From NCBI GenBank assembly GCA_947588995.1, contig CANPZI010000003.1, positions 1-64,000 of the forward strand: a DNA stretch of 64,000 nt, in the 5' to 3' direction. Each line of letters opens with the position of its first letter. Within the stretch, counting starts at the first letter, position 1. Of this stretch, positions 46,444 to 55,043 are shown piece after piece. The notes beneath the pieces are model-generated. The model was not told the origin of the DNA. It searched no databases and saw only the letters and a list, made by a program, of their open reading frames with translations. The translations under genes and the position numbers were made by a program. The DNA is from an uncultured Lachnospiraceae bacterium (GTDB lineage: Bacteria > Bacillota > Clostridia > Lachnospirales > Lachnospiraceae).

Positions 46444-46473
46444 TAGTATGTCTTGAAAGAAGCTTCTCTATAC
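46444..46473 (-). promoter_or_regulatory. Sigma-G-like promoter of spoVAF
   Basis: Minus-strand GTATA, 18 bp, CATACTA. The -10 is a perfect match to the forespore sigma-G/F type consensus, with one mismatch at -35, and lies about 40 bp before the GTG start. Confidence 0.7.
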
Positions 46474-46536
46474 GCCGCCGTATCTTGTTTTTGCCTGTCT
46501 CCTCTGTGTGCTGTGACAGCAGGCACGGTCTGCAGG

Positions 46537-46977
46537 CTACTGCTTTCCGGTGCTGCCATGACCGCCCCTGTCTGCGTCTTCAAGGTGCATGACTTCGTCG
46601 AAGACGATCTTCGGCTGGTTCTCCATAATGCGGAACTGGCAGATTCGATCGTTCACATGAATCTCGGTGTCCCGCAGCGCATACACCGGCATAAACCACT
46701 GGTCATTGTCGCCGCAGTAGGAAGAATCGATGACGCCCATATGATTGGTCTGAATGATACCGAAATTTTTATAGGTAGAACTTCTCGGCACTACATGCGC
46801 TTCATAGCCCTCCGGAAGCTTCATGCCCACCCCCAGCGGAATCAGCCGGAACTCTCCCGCTTTCAGCGCAACGTCCTCCGCGGCTCTCAAGTCGATCCAG
46901 TCGGACTTGCCGTCTATGTAAGCCAGCTTGTCTATCTTGTCCGTAAAATATTTGATGGTAATCGTCTCACTGCGCAT
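46537..46977 (-). CDS. dut: dUTP diphosphatase
   Basis: Hydrolyses dUTP to dUMP and pyrophosphate, keeping uracil out of DNA. All trimeric dUTPase motifs appear: [35 protein letters not shown] and the C-terminal RGGHGSTG that closes over the substrate. About 146 residues. The track starts at a GTG one codon before an ATG; AGGAG seven bases upstream favours the ATG. It lies downstream of nrdG, forming a deoxynucleotide supply group. Confidence 0.95.
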   Translation of the reverse strand: MRSETITIKYFTDKIDKLAYIDGKSDWIDLRAAEDVALKAGEFRLIPLGVGMKLPEGYEAHVVPRSSTYKNFGIIQTNHMGVIDSSYCGDNDQWFMPVYALRDTEIHVNDRICQFRIMENQPKIVFDEVMHLEDADRGGHGSTGKQ

Positions 46978-47073
46978 CACGATACTCCTTTTGCTGTCAA
47001 TCTGTTATATCACGCCGTATGGCGCAGCCGACACCGTCGGCACAGCCGCACTTCCTCTCTGTCCGCAGATATC

Positions 47074-47583
47074 TCATGCGTAATCTCCGCAATGCAATAC
47101 GGGATTCGCCGGATCTGTCTGTTTCAGACTCGCCTGCACGTCGATCACCCGCTGATTGCTGCTCCCCCTCCAGAGCAGTTTCGTGTCTTTCAGATCGACC
47201 TTGAACTCTCCATCCACGAGCACATCCACATACTTCATGACCGGATAGTGCAGAATATCTTCCCAGCTGTCTCCGGTATACAGCCAGATCGTCTTGTCCG
47301 GATATTTCGTCTTGATCTCTTTCATCAGACCGCGCACGTCGAGCCGGTTCGCCGCATGCAGCGGGTCTCCCCCTGAAAATGTGATGCCGCTGATGTATGG
47401 TTTGTCCAACTGGTCGAAGATCTCCTGCCTGGCGGCATCGTCAAAAGGAAGCCCCCCGTCAGGATCCCAGGTGATGGGATTGTGGCACTCTTTGCAGCAG
47501 TGCGTGCAGCCAGCCAGCCAGAGCACCACGCGCAGACCGTCGCCGTTGAGCATGTCGTCTTTGGTTATATTGTGGTATCTCAT
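47074..47583 (-). CDS. nrdG: Anaerobic ribonucleotide reductase activase
   Basis: Radical SAM enzyme that creates the glycyl radical in NrdD. The family N terminus MRYHNITKDDMLNGDGLRVV is followed by the 4Fe-4S site GCTHCCKECHNP (CxxxCxxC) and FSGGDPLHA. About 169 residues. The track ORF extends to MSIFTG and beyond; both the family start and MSIFTG (with AGAGG seven bases upstream) are possible. The 180-bp gap to nrdD is filled by a palindromic element, so expression relative to nrdD may be tuned there. Confidence 0.94.
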   Translation of the reverse strand: MRYHNITKDDMLNGDGLRVVLWLAGCTHCCKECHNPITWDPDGGLPFDDAARQEIFDQLDKPYISGITFSGGDPLHAANRLDVRGLMKEIKTKYPDKTIWLYTGDSWEDILHYPVMKYVDVLVDGEFKVDLKDTKLLWRGSSNQRVIDVQASLKQTDPANPVLHCGDYA

Positions 47584-47631
47584 AGAACTGTCTTTCTCCC
47601 CATTTACTACATTTACTCCTGTGAAAATACT

Positions 47632-47769
47632 CATGTGAAAACCTCTGCATGTCCCATGCAGAGCCCTCATTCGCTCCGTCTTTGACTCCGCTCATGATGG
47701 ACGCTCGCCATAAACATGCGATCTGCCGCAAGCGGCAATCGCATGTTCATGGCTCGCTGTTTTCACATG
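47632..47769 (-). repeat. Palindromic 138-bp element between nrdD and nrdG
   Basis: Bounded by perfect 11-bp inverted repeats (CATGTGAAAAC at 47632-47642 and GTTTTCACATG at 47759-47769). Inside are two hairpins: a 9-bp stem CTCTGCATG/CATGCAGAG (47644-47664) and a long stem of about 20 bp with loop at TTGC-type core (47708-47752), broken by one bulge and one G-U pair. The outer repeat supplies the last Met and stop of nrdD. It could be a structured intercistronic RNA or a small non-autonomous repeat (MITE/REP-like); no clear target-site duplication is visible. Confidence 0.65.
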
Positions 47770-49952
47770 CTTTTCCTCTCTGCGATTTCGGCCATCTTGG
47801 CGTCGCTCAGTCTGGTGTCCCCGTGCACGCGGGAGTAAGCCAGATATCCGTTCATACGGTCAATCTTGGTCAGATTGCGGCTGCCGCAGACCGGGCAGAC
47901 ATCCATCTCCAGTTCCTGATGGCCGCAGTCGTCACAGTAGGCCAGGGACAGATTGACACCCTCGTAGAAGCCCATGTCCATCGCTCGGCGGATCAGTGTC
48001 TTGATCGCATCGATATTGTAGTCAATCGGGTACTTTACATACTGGATCTTGCCGCCGTTGGCCAGTTCCCAGAAGCGGTACTCCAGATCCTGTTTCTCGA
48101 TGGGCGTAATATCCTCGCTCACATGACAGTGGAAGCTGTTGGAGACATACTCCCTGTCGGACACGCCCTCGACGATGCCGTACTTCGCGCGGAACTGCTT
48201 CACCTGCAGGCCGCACAGATTCTCCGCGGGCGTCCCGTAGATGGCGTAGAGGTTGCCGTCCTCCTCCTTGAACTCGTTGATCTTATTGTTGATATGCTCC
48301 AGCACTTCCAGCGCGAAAGCGCCGTCCTCCACCAGCGATTTGCCGTTGTAGAGCTCCTGCAGCTCGTTGAACGCGGTGATGCCGAAGCTGGCCGTAGCCG
48401 TCTTTAAGATCGGCTTGATCTTGTCGTGCAGCTGCAGATGGCCGCCGAGAAAACCGCCCTCGCAGTAGGCCAGAGGGTTCGTGGAAGCCCGCATCTCTCC
48501 GAGATATGCGTAAGTCCTGATATGGAGCTGTCTGATCAGGTTCAGATAATAGTCCAGCACTTCATAGAAATCCCGGCTCTCCTGACGGGCTTTCGCCAGG
48601 ATCATCGGCAAATGCAGGGACACCACGCCGATATTGAAGCGTCCCACGAAAACCGGCACATCCTCGTCGTCCGCCGGATGCATGCCGCCCCTCTCATACC
48701 AGGGTGAGAGAAATGCGCGGCAGCCCATCGGCGAGATGACCTTGCCGTACTGCTTGTACATGCTCGCGATATAGCCCTTGCCCGTGAGACTGAGCCAGTC
48801 GGGGTACATGGTCTTGGCGGAGCACTGCACACCCGCCTCGAAGACATCCTCCAGCTCTTTCCCGGGTCCGTGCAGGTTCTCGTCGTACAGGAAGACGATC
48901 TTCGGGAAGAGCACCGGCTTCTTGCACTCTTTTTTGCCCTGCCCCCTGCGGCGCACATTCAGCATGACGATGGTCGCCATCTTCGCGAAACGCCCCGTAC
49001 CTATGCCGGCTGTCACCGTGATAAAAGGATAATCGCCGCGGCTGCTGGCCACGGTGTTGAATTTATATTCCCAGCCCTGGAAACCCTGCTCGAACTCGCG
49101 CTTCACGTCCGCCAGCGCCTCGGCCTCGGCCGTGTCCTGATCGATGCCGAGCTTCCTGTACTTTTCGATATTGCGCCGGTAGGATTTCTCCGCGTAAGGC
49201 TCCAGGATCTTGTCCACCTCCGGCACCGTAAAGCCGCCGTACTGCTGGCTCGCCGCGCTCAAAACGATGTCTCCTATGACATCGAATGCCACGTCGAGCG
49301 ACTTCGGCTCGTTGTACCAGATATTGCCCATCTCAAATCCGCCGCTCAGCACCTCCGCCACATTGAACAGGCAGCAGTTCATGGTGTCACGCCTCGCGGA
49401 CATGTCGTGCACGTACAGATAACCGTCCCGGCACGCCTGAATCTCCTCGGTCGTCATGAAGAATTTCTGATACAGTTCCTTGTTGAACTGGTTGAAAATC
49501 AGGCTTCTCTTCGTGGATACAAGGGCGCTGTCCGTATTAGCGTTCTCCTTGTCGCCCACGTACATGATCGACTGGCTTTTCTTGTAGACATCGTCCATCA
49601 TACGGACGAAATCCTGCTTATAATTGCGGTAATCCCGATAGCTCTTGGCCACGATGGGTTTGACTTCCTCCAGCGCACTCTCCACAATATTGTGCATGAT
49701 CTGGATCGGAATCTTCTCCTCGTCCATCTCGTTGACCCTGTCAACGACGGTCTGGCAGATATGCCGTTTCTCCTCCTCCGTGAATTTCGTCAGCGCGCGG
49801 TACGCGCTTTTACCCACGGCGTCAATGACTTTCTGGACATTGAACGCTTCCAGGCTGCCGTCTTTTTTGATGACTTTCACAGCCTTGTCCGGCTTGTATT
49901 CCGAGCCGTAATTCTCGGCGGTTTCCGTATCCGACTCTAACTTACTGCTCAT
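47763..49952 (-). CDS. nrdD: Anaerobic ribonucleoside-triphosphate reductase
   Basis: Class III glycyl-radical enzyme reducing NTPs to dNTPs without oxygen. An N-terminal ATP-cone (about 20-115, VKVIKKDGSLEAFNVQKV) gives allosteric control; the ten-stranded barrel follows; near the C terminus lie the Zn site CDDCGHQELEMDVCPVCG and the glycyl-radical Gly in RMNGYLAYSR. About 730 residues. GGAGGGGGAAGGG precedes MSSKLESD; the 38 upstream residues in the track overlap the promoter and NrdR boxes and cannot be coding. Regulated by NrdR, judging by two boxes. Confidence 0.97.
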   Translation of the reverse strand: MSSKLESDTETAENYGSEYKPDKAVKVIKKDGSLEAFNVQKVIDAVGKSAYRALTKFTEEEKRHICQTVVDRVNEMDEEKIPIQIMHNIVESALEEVKPIVAKSYRDYRNYKQDFVRMMDDVYKKSQSIMYVGDKENANTDSALVSTKRSLIFNQFNKELYQKFFMTTEEIQACRDGYLYVHDMSARRDTMNCCLFNVAEVLSGGFEMGNIWYNEPKSLDVAFDVIGDIVLSAASQQYGGFTVPEVDKILEPYAEKSYRRNIEKYRKLGIDQDTAEAEALADVKREFEQGFQGWEYKFNTVASSRGDYPFITVTAGIGTGRFAKMATIVMLNVRRRGQGKKECKKPVLFPKIVFLYDENLHGPGKELEDVFEAGVQCSAKTMYPDWLSLTGKGYIASMYKQYGKVISPMGCRAFLSPWYERGGMHPADDEDVPVFVGRFNIGVVSLHLPMILAKARQESRDFYEVLDYYLNLIRQLHIRTYAYLGEMRASTNPLAYCEGGFLGGHLQLHDKIKPILKTATASFGITAFNELQELYNGKSLVEDGAFALEVLEHINNKINEFKEEDGNLYAIYGTPAENLCGLQVKQFRAKYGIVEGVSDREYVSNSFHCHVSEDITPIEKQDLEYRFWELANGGKIQYVKYPIDYNIDAIKTLIRRAMDMGFYEGVNLSLAYCDDCGHQELEMDVCPVCGSRNLTKIDRMNGYLAYSRVHGDTRLSDAKMAEIAERKSM

Positions 49953-50008
49953 TCCCTTCCCCCTCCGTAGTATTTTACGCGCAAAACACAGTGTGGGTTG
50001 ACATAAAA

Positions 50009-50062
50009 ACACTATATTTTGTGGTTTGTTCCTAGTATATGACAATATATATGGTCTGTCAA
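50009..50062 (-). promoter_or_regulatory. nrdD promoter with two NrdR boxes
   Basis: Minus-strand TTGACA, 17 bp, TATACT (50034-50062). Two copies of the NrdR-box pattern (ACACWATATMTWGT type) are present: ACACTATATTTTGT at 50009-50022, just downstream of the start point, and ACCATATATATTGT (minus strand, 50042-50055) inside the -35/-10 spacer. Centres are 33 bp apart, about three helical turns. This placement predicts repression by NrdR when dNTPs are plentiful. Confidence 0.85.
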
Positions 50063-50087
50063 TCATCTGCTCTCACGAAAAAGTACC

Positions 50088-50118
50088 AAAAAAGGATATG
50101 CCTTTTTGTGACATATCC
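50088..50118 (-). terminator. Intrinsic terminator after aminotransferase gene
   Basis: Minus-strand stem GGATATG/CATATCC with an 11-base loop, followed immediately by TTTTTT. It ends the aminotransferase transcript just before the nrdD promoter. Confidence 0.85.
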
Positions 50119-50163
50119 CGAATTGATTTGGTCATTTTCAAGTTCTTCACGCACGGCACGATC

Positions 50164-51351
50164 CTATGCGTTTTGCGGTCTTACCCGTATCATTCCCGAC
50201 TCCGCGATGGCCGCCACCGCCTCCCTGATGCGTTCCACAGGCATCGTCAGCGCGAAGCGCACATGACCTGCGCCGAGGGAGCCGAAACTGCTTCCCGGCG
50301 TACACAGCACCCCCGTCTTTTCTAACAGTTCCATGACAAACGCCACGTCATCCTCATAGCCGTCAGGAATCTTTGCCCAGGCAAACATCGTTCCCTCGCT
50401 GTCCTCCACGGGCCAGCCGATCTTTCGCAAACCGCCGCAGAGCGCATCCCGCCTGTGTTCGTACTCTTTACACTGCGCAAGTACCGTATCATCCGGCCCT
50501 GTCAGCGCCGCCACCGCACCGTACTGCACCGGCAGATAAGTGCCATAATCAATCTGGGAACGCAGTCTCTTGAAATTGGCCACGATATCGCGGTTCCCCA
50601 CGAGAAAGCTCATGCGCGCGCCCGTATAGTTGTAGGACTTGGACAGCGAGTAAAACTCCACCGCGACCTGCTTTGCCCCGTCGATGCGCAGAATCGACCT
50701 GCCGACCCGGCCGTCATAGATAATATCAGAGTAGGCGTTGTCGTGAATGACAACGATGTTGTGCTCTGCCGCCCACGGAATCAGCCTCTCGTAGAAAGCA
50801 TCCGGCGCCGCCTTGCAGACGGGATTGAGCGGGTAGGAGACAATCATGCACTTTGCCCGCGCAAGCAAACCCTCATCCATGCCGCCTAAGTCGGGCAGAT
50901 AGTGATTCTCCGCAGTCAGATCATAGGTGACGACCTCCGCGCCGGCCAAAGACGGCCCGATCCCAAAAATCGGATAGCCCGGATTCGGCACGAGTACCAC
51001 GTCGCCGGCATTGCACAACGTCATACAGATGTGGGCGATCCCCTCCTGAGAACCGTACACGGACATAATCTCGTCTGCCGCGAGACTAACGCCGTAGCGC
51101 TTCTCATAGCGGCTTTGCACCGCCGCGGTCAGTTCCGGCAGGTCTGCCAGCGCATACTTATAGTTCTCCGGCTTCCCGGCAGCCTCCGTCACTGCCTGCA
51201 TGATATGTGTGGCGGGCGGAAAGTCCGGTGTCCCCACCGACAGATTATAAATCTTCCTGCCCCGTCTTTCCGCCTCGTCTTTCTTCTCGTTCAAGACCTG
51301 AAAAATACCCGCCTCATAATCTTTCATGCGGTCTGCAAATTGTATTTCCAT
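50164..51351 (-). CDS. PLP-dependent class I/II aminotransferase
   Basis: Fold-type I aminotransferase, similar to the alanine/aspartate and LL-diaminopimelate (DapL-like) groups; donor not assignable. The PLP-binding Lys is in SLSKSYNYTGAR, the Asp in VIHDNAYSDI and the carboxylate-binding Arg in HVRFALTMP. About 395 residues. The track start is 22 codons early; GGAG eight bases before MEIQFADRM supports this one, and family N termini begin there. It follows the WYL regulator after 120 bp and a terminator, with another terminator behind it, so it is a single-gene unit. Confidence 0.88.
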   Translation of the reverse strand: MEIQFADRMKDYEAGIFQVLNEKKDEAERRGRKIYNLSVGTPDFPPATHIMQAVTEAAGKPENYKYALADLPELTAAVQSRYEKRYGVSLAADEIMSVYGSQEGIAHICMTLCNAGDVVLVPNPGYPIFGIGPSLAGAEVVTYDLTAENHYLPDLGGMDEGLLARAKCMIVSYPLNPVCKAAPDAFYERLIPWAAEHNIVVIHDNAYSDIIYDGRVGRSILRIDGAKQVAVEFYSLSKSYNYTGARMSFLVGNRDIVANFKRLRSQIDYGTYLPVQYGAVAALTGPDDTVLAQCKEYEHRRDALCGGLRKIGWPVEDSEGTMFAWAKIPDGYEDDVAFVMELLEKTGVLCTPGSSFGSLGAGHVRFALTMPVERIREAVAAIAESGMIRVRPQNA

Positions 51352-51416
51352 CTCATCTTCTCCGTTTCCGCTCTGCTCTTGTCTCATCTCCGCCTCCGCT
51401 TTACCGGAGCTGCTCA

Positions 51417-51450
51417 TAAAAAGAGGTGGCGCCGAACGGCGTCCGGCACC
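51417..51450. terminator. Terminator after the WYL gene
   Basis: GC-rich imperfect hairpin (arms around GGTG/CACC and GCCG/CGGC) with a T-run CTCTTTTT on the minus strand and GTTTTT on the plus side. Mispaired bases inside the stem lower the confidence. Confidence 0.5.
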
Positions 51451-51470
51451 GTTTTTACGATTATCGGTTT

Positions 51471-52475
51471 TCAGGCATCCGGCTGCGCATACTGCTCCAG
51501 CACGGCGTTCAGATAGGCCCGATACTCCGCCACGACGCCGGCCGGCGCTGTAATCCTCGCGCCGGCGCCCAGTCCCGTCAGCCAGCCGAAAAACTGCCCG
51601 CTGACCGCCACCCGCACGCGCACGGCGAAGTGATCCGCGCCTTTTCTGCGCACGGACACCTCCCTGCCGAAGCGATCCATCACCACGCCGATAAAACGAT
51701 TCTCAAATTCCAGAGTGACGATCTCCTCCCTGCCGCCAAACATACCGAAAGTCTTATTGGCATAGGCCGCGATATCAAACCGTTCAAAGAGCGCCGCTCC
51801 CTTTCGCGCCACTCCCTCAAGTACCTGCATATGCCCCATCTTGTCCACGCGGAAATGCTTGATGGAATCGCTCTCTTCCTCATGCGCGATCAGATAATAA
51901 TTCTCGTCCTTGCAGGTCAGTGCCCAGGGACTGATCCGGTAGATCTTGCCGTCCTTGCGGGGCACCAGCTCCCTGTCCAGATTCCACTCCATATACTGAA
52001 AGGAAATCTGCTCGTTATTCTGTATCGCCCGATGAATATCATCTACAATATAGTAGATGCTCTCATTGGCGGTCTTGATCCGGTTGGCCACATACACCTG
52101 CCGCTGCAGCTGTCCCGCCTCGGACCTGGAGGCCAGCTTCTCGATCTTGGCAATCAGCTCTCTGGACTTTTTTACTGTCAGAAAACGTGAGGCCTGCACA
52201 GTCTCCACAAGAAGCTTCAGTTCCGCCAGTTCAAACTCCCTGCCCGCCAGATAGTAACCGCCGCCGCTCTTCGCCTTGACAAGCACAATATCGTACCCAA
52301 AATCCGTAAGCTGTGCGATATCGTCGTAGATGCTCTTGCGCTCCGCCTTGATATCGTACGCCGCCAGCGCCTCGATCAGCGCCTGCGCGCTCAGGCAGTG
52401 CTCCTCGTCCGACTGCTCCGTGAGAATTTTTAACAGATAGAGCAGCTTCAGCTTCTGATTCGCGCTTTTTGCCAT
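51471..52475 (-). CDS. WYL-domain transcriptional regulator
   Basis: N-terminal winged helix-turn-helix (about 5-75, with SAQALIEALAAYDIKAERKS) joined to a WYL domain (about 145-225, ISFQYMEWNLDRE...) and a C-terminal WCX extension. WYL proteins sense nucleic-acid or nucleotide ligands in several DNA-damage and defence settings. AGGAG before ATG. No defence genes are adjacent; the neighbours are an aminotransferase and a small membrane protein, so the regulon is not evident from context. Length (334) is typical of stand-alone WYL regulators. Confidence 0.88.
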   Translation of the reverse strand: MAKSANQKLKLLYLLKILTEQSDEEHCLSAQALIEALAAYDIKAERKSIYDDIAQLTDFGYDIVLVKAKSGGGYYLAGREFELAELKLLVETVQASRFLTVKKSRELIAKIEKLASRSEAGQLQRQVYVANRIKTANESIYYIVDDIHRAIQNNEQISFQYMEWNLDRELVPRKDGKIYRISPWALTCKDENYYLIAHEEESDSIKHFRVDKMGHMQVLEGVARKGAALFERFDIAAYANKTFGMFGGREEIVTLEFENRFIGVVMDRFGREVSVRRKGADHFAVRVRVAVSGQFFGWLTGLGAGARITAPAGVVAEYRAYLNAVLEQYAQPDA

Positions 52476-52518
52476 GATTCTTTCTCCTCATATATCCTGT
52501 CAGGCACACCGGTTCACG

Positions 52519-52547
52519 CAAAAAGGTGTTCCGTATGCGAACACCTT
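52519..52547 (-). terminator. Intrinsic terminator after small membrane protein
   Basis: Perfect 9-bp stem AAGGTGTTC/GAACACCTT with a seven-base loop and a TTTTT run on the minus strand. It ends the transcript of the 59-residue protein (and rnhA upstream) before the WYL gene. Confidence 0.85.
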
Positions 52548-52618
52548 GCCACCAGACTCACTGACATGCAGTTTTGATTACAGCCGCGCGCGAGGGGACG
52601 CGCTGCCTGCCGGCTGCG

Positions 52619-52798
52619 CTATGATGCCGCAGCGTTGCTCTCCGCGCTCTCCGTCTGTTCTGCCAAAGCCGCTTTCGCGTCCTTGCTCTTGCGCCACTTC
52701 ACGCCGATGACGCACGCGACAATCACCAGCGCGATAATAAACAAGAACAAGAGCAGATAAGATAAAAACGAATTTACAAATAAAATCAGATTTGTCAT
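52619..52798 (-). CDS. 59-residue single-helix membrane protein, unknown
   Basis: Not in the ORF track because it is under 60 residues. It reads MTNLILFVNSFLSYLLLFLF and continues through one long hydrophobic helix (about 3-35), then a basic VKWRKSKDAKAALAE cytoplasmic tail ending in SNAAAS. AAGGA nine bases before ATG gives a plausible ribosome binding site and a strong terminator follows the stop, both supporting a real gene. It lies 45 bp after rnhA, probably on the same mRNA. I do not recognise a family; small one-helix proteins often modulate membrane partners. Confidence 0.75.
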   Translation of the reverse strand: MTNLILFVNSFLSYLLLFLFIIALVIVACVIGVKWRKSKDAKAALAEQTESAESNAAAS

Positions 52799-52843
52799 AT
52801 GTCCGCTTCCTTCTCTCTCAAAAGATATCGTCCAAAGCTACTC

Positions 52844-53329
52844 TTATGATACCACTCCTTGTACAGGATCGTCAAGTAAGTCTGTTCCGTCTGCGGCCGT
52901 CGTCGCCAGCCTGTCGCAGCGCTCGTTCTCCGGATGACCGTCGTGCCCCTTGACCCACTGATAGGTCACTCTGTGAGGCTGCATGGCGGCCAGAAGCCGC
53001 TGCCAGAGATCAATATTCTTGACAGGCTTGTTGCCGGCGGTTTTCCATCCTTTGCGCACCCAGCCGTCAATCCAGTTCTGATTGAAAGCGTCCGTCAGAT
53101 ATTTGGAATCTGAAATCAGCAGGACTTCGCAGGGCTTCGTCAGCGCCTCCAGCCCGACGATTGCCGCCATCAGTTCCATACGGTTGTTGGTCGTCTTCCT
53201 GTAACCCGCAGAATACTCTCGCTCGTGCAGAGTCCCCTTGCCGTCAATATACTGCAGCACTGTCCCGTAACCGCCGGGCCCCTCCGGATTGCCGCGGGCC
53301 GCGCCGTCCGTATAAATCGTCACATACAT
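52844..53329 (-). CDS. rnhA: Ribonuclease HI
   Basis: Degrades the RNA strand of RNA-DNA hybrids. The four catalytic acids are visible: Asp in [11 protein letters not shown], Glu in [10 protein letters not shown], Asp in LISDSKYL and Asp in ENERCDRLA. The basic handle region [16 protein letters not shown] is kept. About 161 residues. The track ORF starts nine codons earlier; GAGG eight bases before MYVTIYTD and family similarity favour the later ATG. It lies 14 bp after the MutS-like gene. Confidence 0.95.
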   Translation of the reverse strand: MYVTIYTDGAARGNPEGPGGYGTVLQYIDGKGTLHEREYSAGYRKTTNNRMELMAAIVGLEALTKPCEVLLISDSKYLTDAFNQNWIDGWVRKGWKTAGNKPVKNIDLWQRLLAAMQPHRVTYQWVKGHDGHPENERCDRLATTAADGTDLLDDPVQGVVS

Positions 53330-53343
53330 GGCAATTTCCTCTC

Positions 53344-55041
53344 TCATTCCGTCCAAACGCCGTCCGCAAGGAAGCGCGCCGCCATCTTCTCCGCCTCCGA
53401 CACAATCCCGCTGTCATAGCCCAGCACCCGAAGCAGGGCGATGGCGTTTCTGGTCGTGGCAGGCCCTTTCAGGAGCTTGTACGGAAAGACGACATCATCC
53501 TCCTCCATGCGCTCCTCAAAATGATAATTGTCGTACTCCCTTTCAAGCAGACGTGTCAGCTCCACGTCGTGAGTCGCCGCAAAGCAGAGCGCATTGCCCT
53601 CTGCAAGCATCTTCATAATCTGCGTGGAGGCCGCGATCCGCTCCACAGTGTTCGTGCCGCGCAGCACTTCATCCACAAAACACAGGACGGGCCGCCCGTC
53701 TTCCCCCGCCGCTTTCACCATATCCAGAATCCGCTTAATAGAACGAATTTCCACCATATAGTAACTCTGCCCGCCAATCAGATCATCCCGCAGCGACATG
53801 GAGGAGCATATGCAGAAAACCGGCGCTTCATAGCGATCCGCCGGACAGGTGTGAATCGTCTGGGCAAGAAGTGCGTTTAGCGCTGCCGCGCGCAGAAACG
53901 TGGATTTGCCGGAGGCATTGGAGCCTGTGATGAGAACGCCTCTGTCCGTCTGCACGGAATTTTTGACCGGCTCTCTCAGCAGCGGATGATACAGATTTTC
54001 GACGGCAAGCCGTCTGACCGCCCGCCGCTCATAGTGCAGCTTCGGTACACACCAAGATTCTCCCAGCGCTCTGCGGTAAGAACCGATCGCGATCGCCGTC
54101 TCGATCTGCCCGAAGAGCGTCACCATCTCATCGATCTGCCCGGCATGCTCGCGCACCGCGCCAAGCGCCCTGTTGAACTGAATGATATCCAGATAAAAAA
54201 TCATGCGCAGATAATCCGCCAGAATACCAAGCGGATTGCCGTTGCCCCGCTCCGTAAAAACGATCAGGTAACTGTTTCGGACAAAGCTTTGCATCTCCCG
54301 GCAGCATGCCGCAAGGCGCGCCTGCTCCCCCGCGATGGCCGGTATCGTCCTGCGGCTCATCTGCCTCGCGGCGGCGAGCAGCCTGTGGATATAGCGGAAG
54401 CTCGTGACGTATGGCTCAATCTGCCGATACTCTCTGTAATAGCCAACGATATTGTGGCACAGCATGACAAGCAGCGCGGCCAGTCCGATCGGCAGCGACA
54501 GAAACATCAGGCAGACACTGCCCGCCAGCAGGAAATTGCACAGCAGGTATTTCCCGTTTCTGCGCTCTCCCAGGATATCCAGATGATCCAGATATTCATA
54601 GAGCGAATACTTCCCCGTCCTGCCAAGCCCAAAGAGTATATCCTGCAGCTCATGCCGCCTGTCCTCGTGCTCCATAAAAAAGCGGACACAGTCCTCCATG
54701 CGCTCCGCCTCATCCGCATCGTAAACCGGCGTCCGCAGCCTGTAGTAGAGATACTCGTCCCCGGCCGCGCTCAAACATGTGTTGATCTGCCGATAGACAT
54801 CGTCCATGTGCAGATCGTTCCAGGTGATGTCGTCAATCTGCCGCGCCTCCCTGTGCCTGCGGCTGTACATGGCAATATGTTCCATCTCGCCCGCCTGATA
54901 CACCCTCTCCGGGAATGTGCCATAGTTTCGATAGAGCCTGTCCAGAAAACGGCGGCGCGCTTTCCCGGCATTGCGGTATTCGCTTCCCATCAGGAGCGCG
55001 ATCCCAAGCACAATCGCGCCCACGATAATCATATCTTCCAT
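53344..55041 (-). CDS. Membrane-anchored MutS-like ATPase
   Basis: A 565-residue protein with only the MutS lever/ATPase parts; the mismatch-binding and connector domains are absent. Walker A is [15 protein letters not shown], Walker B is [13 protein letters not shown] and a conserved ATHD His follows, as in MutS. One hydrophobic helix is at the N terminus (about 4-20) and a pair near residues 170-205, placing it in the membrane. Such proteins occur in Bacteroidetes and Clostridia and have no known function; they lack what is needed for standard mismatch repair. It sits between the amidohydrolase and rnhA in one operon. Confidence 0.85.
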   Translation of the reverse strand: MEDMIIVGAIVLGIALLMGSEYRNAGKARRRFLDRLYRNYGTFPERVYQAGEMEHIAMYSRRHREARQIDDITWNDLHMDDVYRQINTCLSAAGDEYLYYRLRTPVYDADEAERMEDCVRFFMEHEDRRHELQDILFGLGRTGKYSLYEYLDHLDILGERRNGKYLLCNFLLAGSVCLMFLSLPIGLAALLVMLCHNIVGYYREYRQIEPYVTSFRYIHRLLAAARQMSRRTIPAIAGEQARLAACCREMQSFVRNSYLIVFTERGNGNPLGILADYLRMIFYLDIIQFNRALGAVREHAGQIDEMVTLFGQIETAIAIGSYRRALGESWCVPKLHYERRAVRRLAVENLYHPLLREPVKNSVQTDRGVLITGSNASGKSTFLRAAALNALLAQTIHTCPADRYEAPVFCICSSMSLRDDLIGGQSYYMVEIRSIKRILDMVKAAGEDGRPVLCFVDEVLRGTNTVERIAASTQIMKMLAEGNALCFAATHDVELTRLLEREYDNYHFEERMEEDDVVFPYKLLKGPATTRNAIALLRVLGYDSGIVSEAEKMAARFLADGVWTE

Positions 55042-55043
55042 AC

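Noticed and set aside
51471-53329. Defence island around the WYL regulator
   Set aside because: No nuclease, toxin, reverse transcriptase or CBASS/BREX-type gene is adjacent; the neighbours are metabolic or housekeeping.
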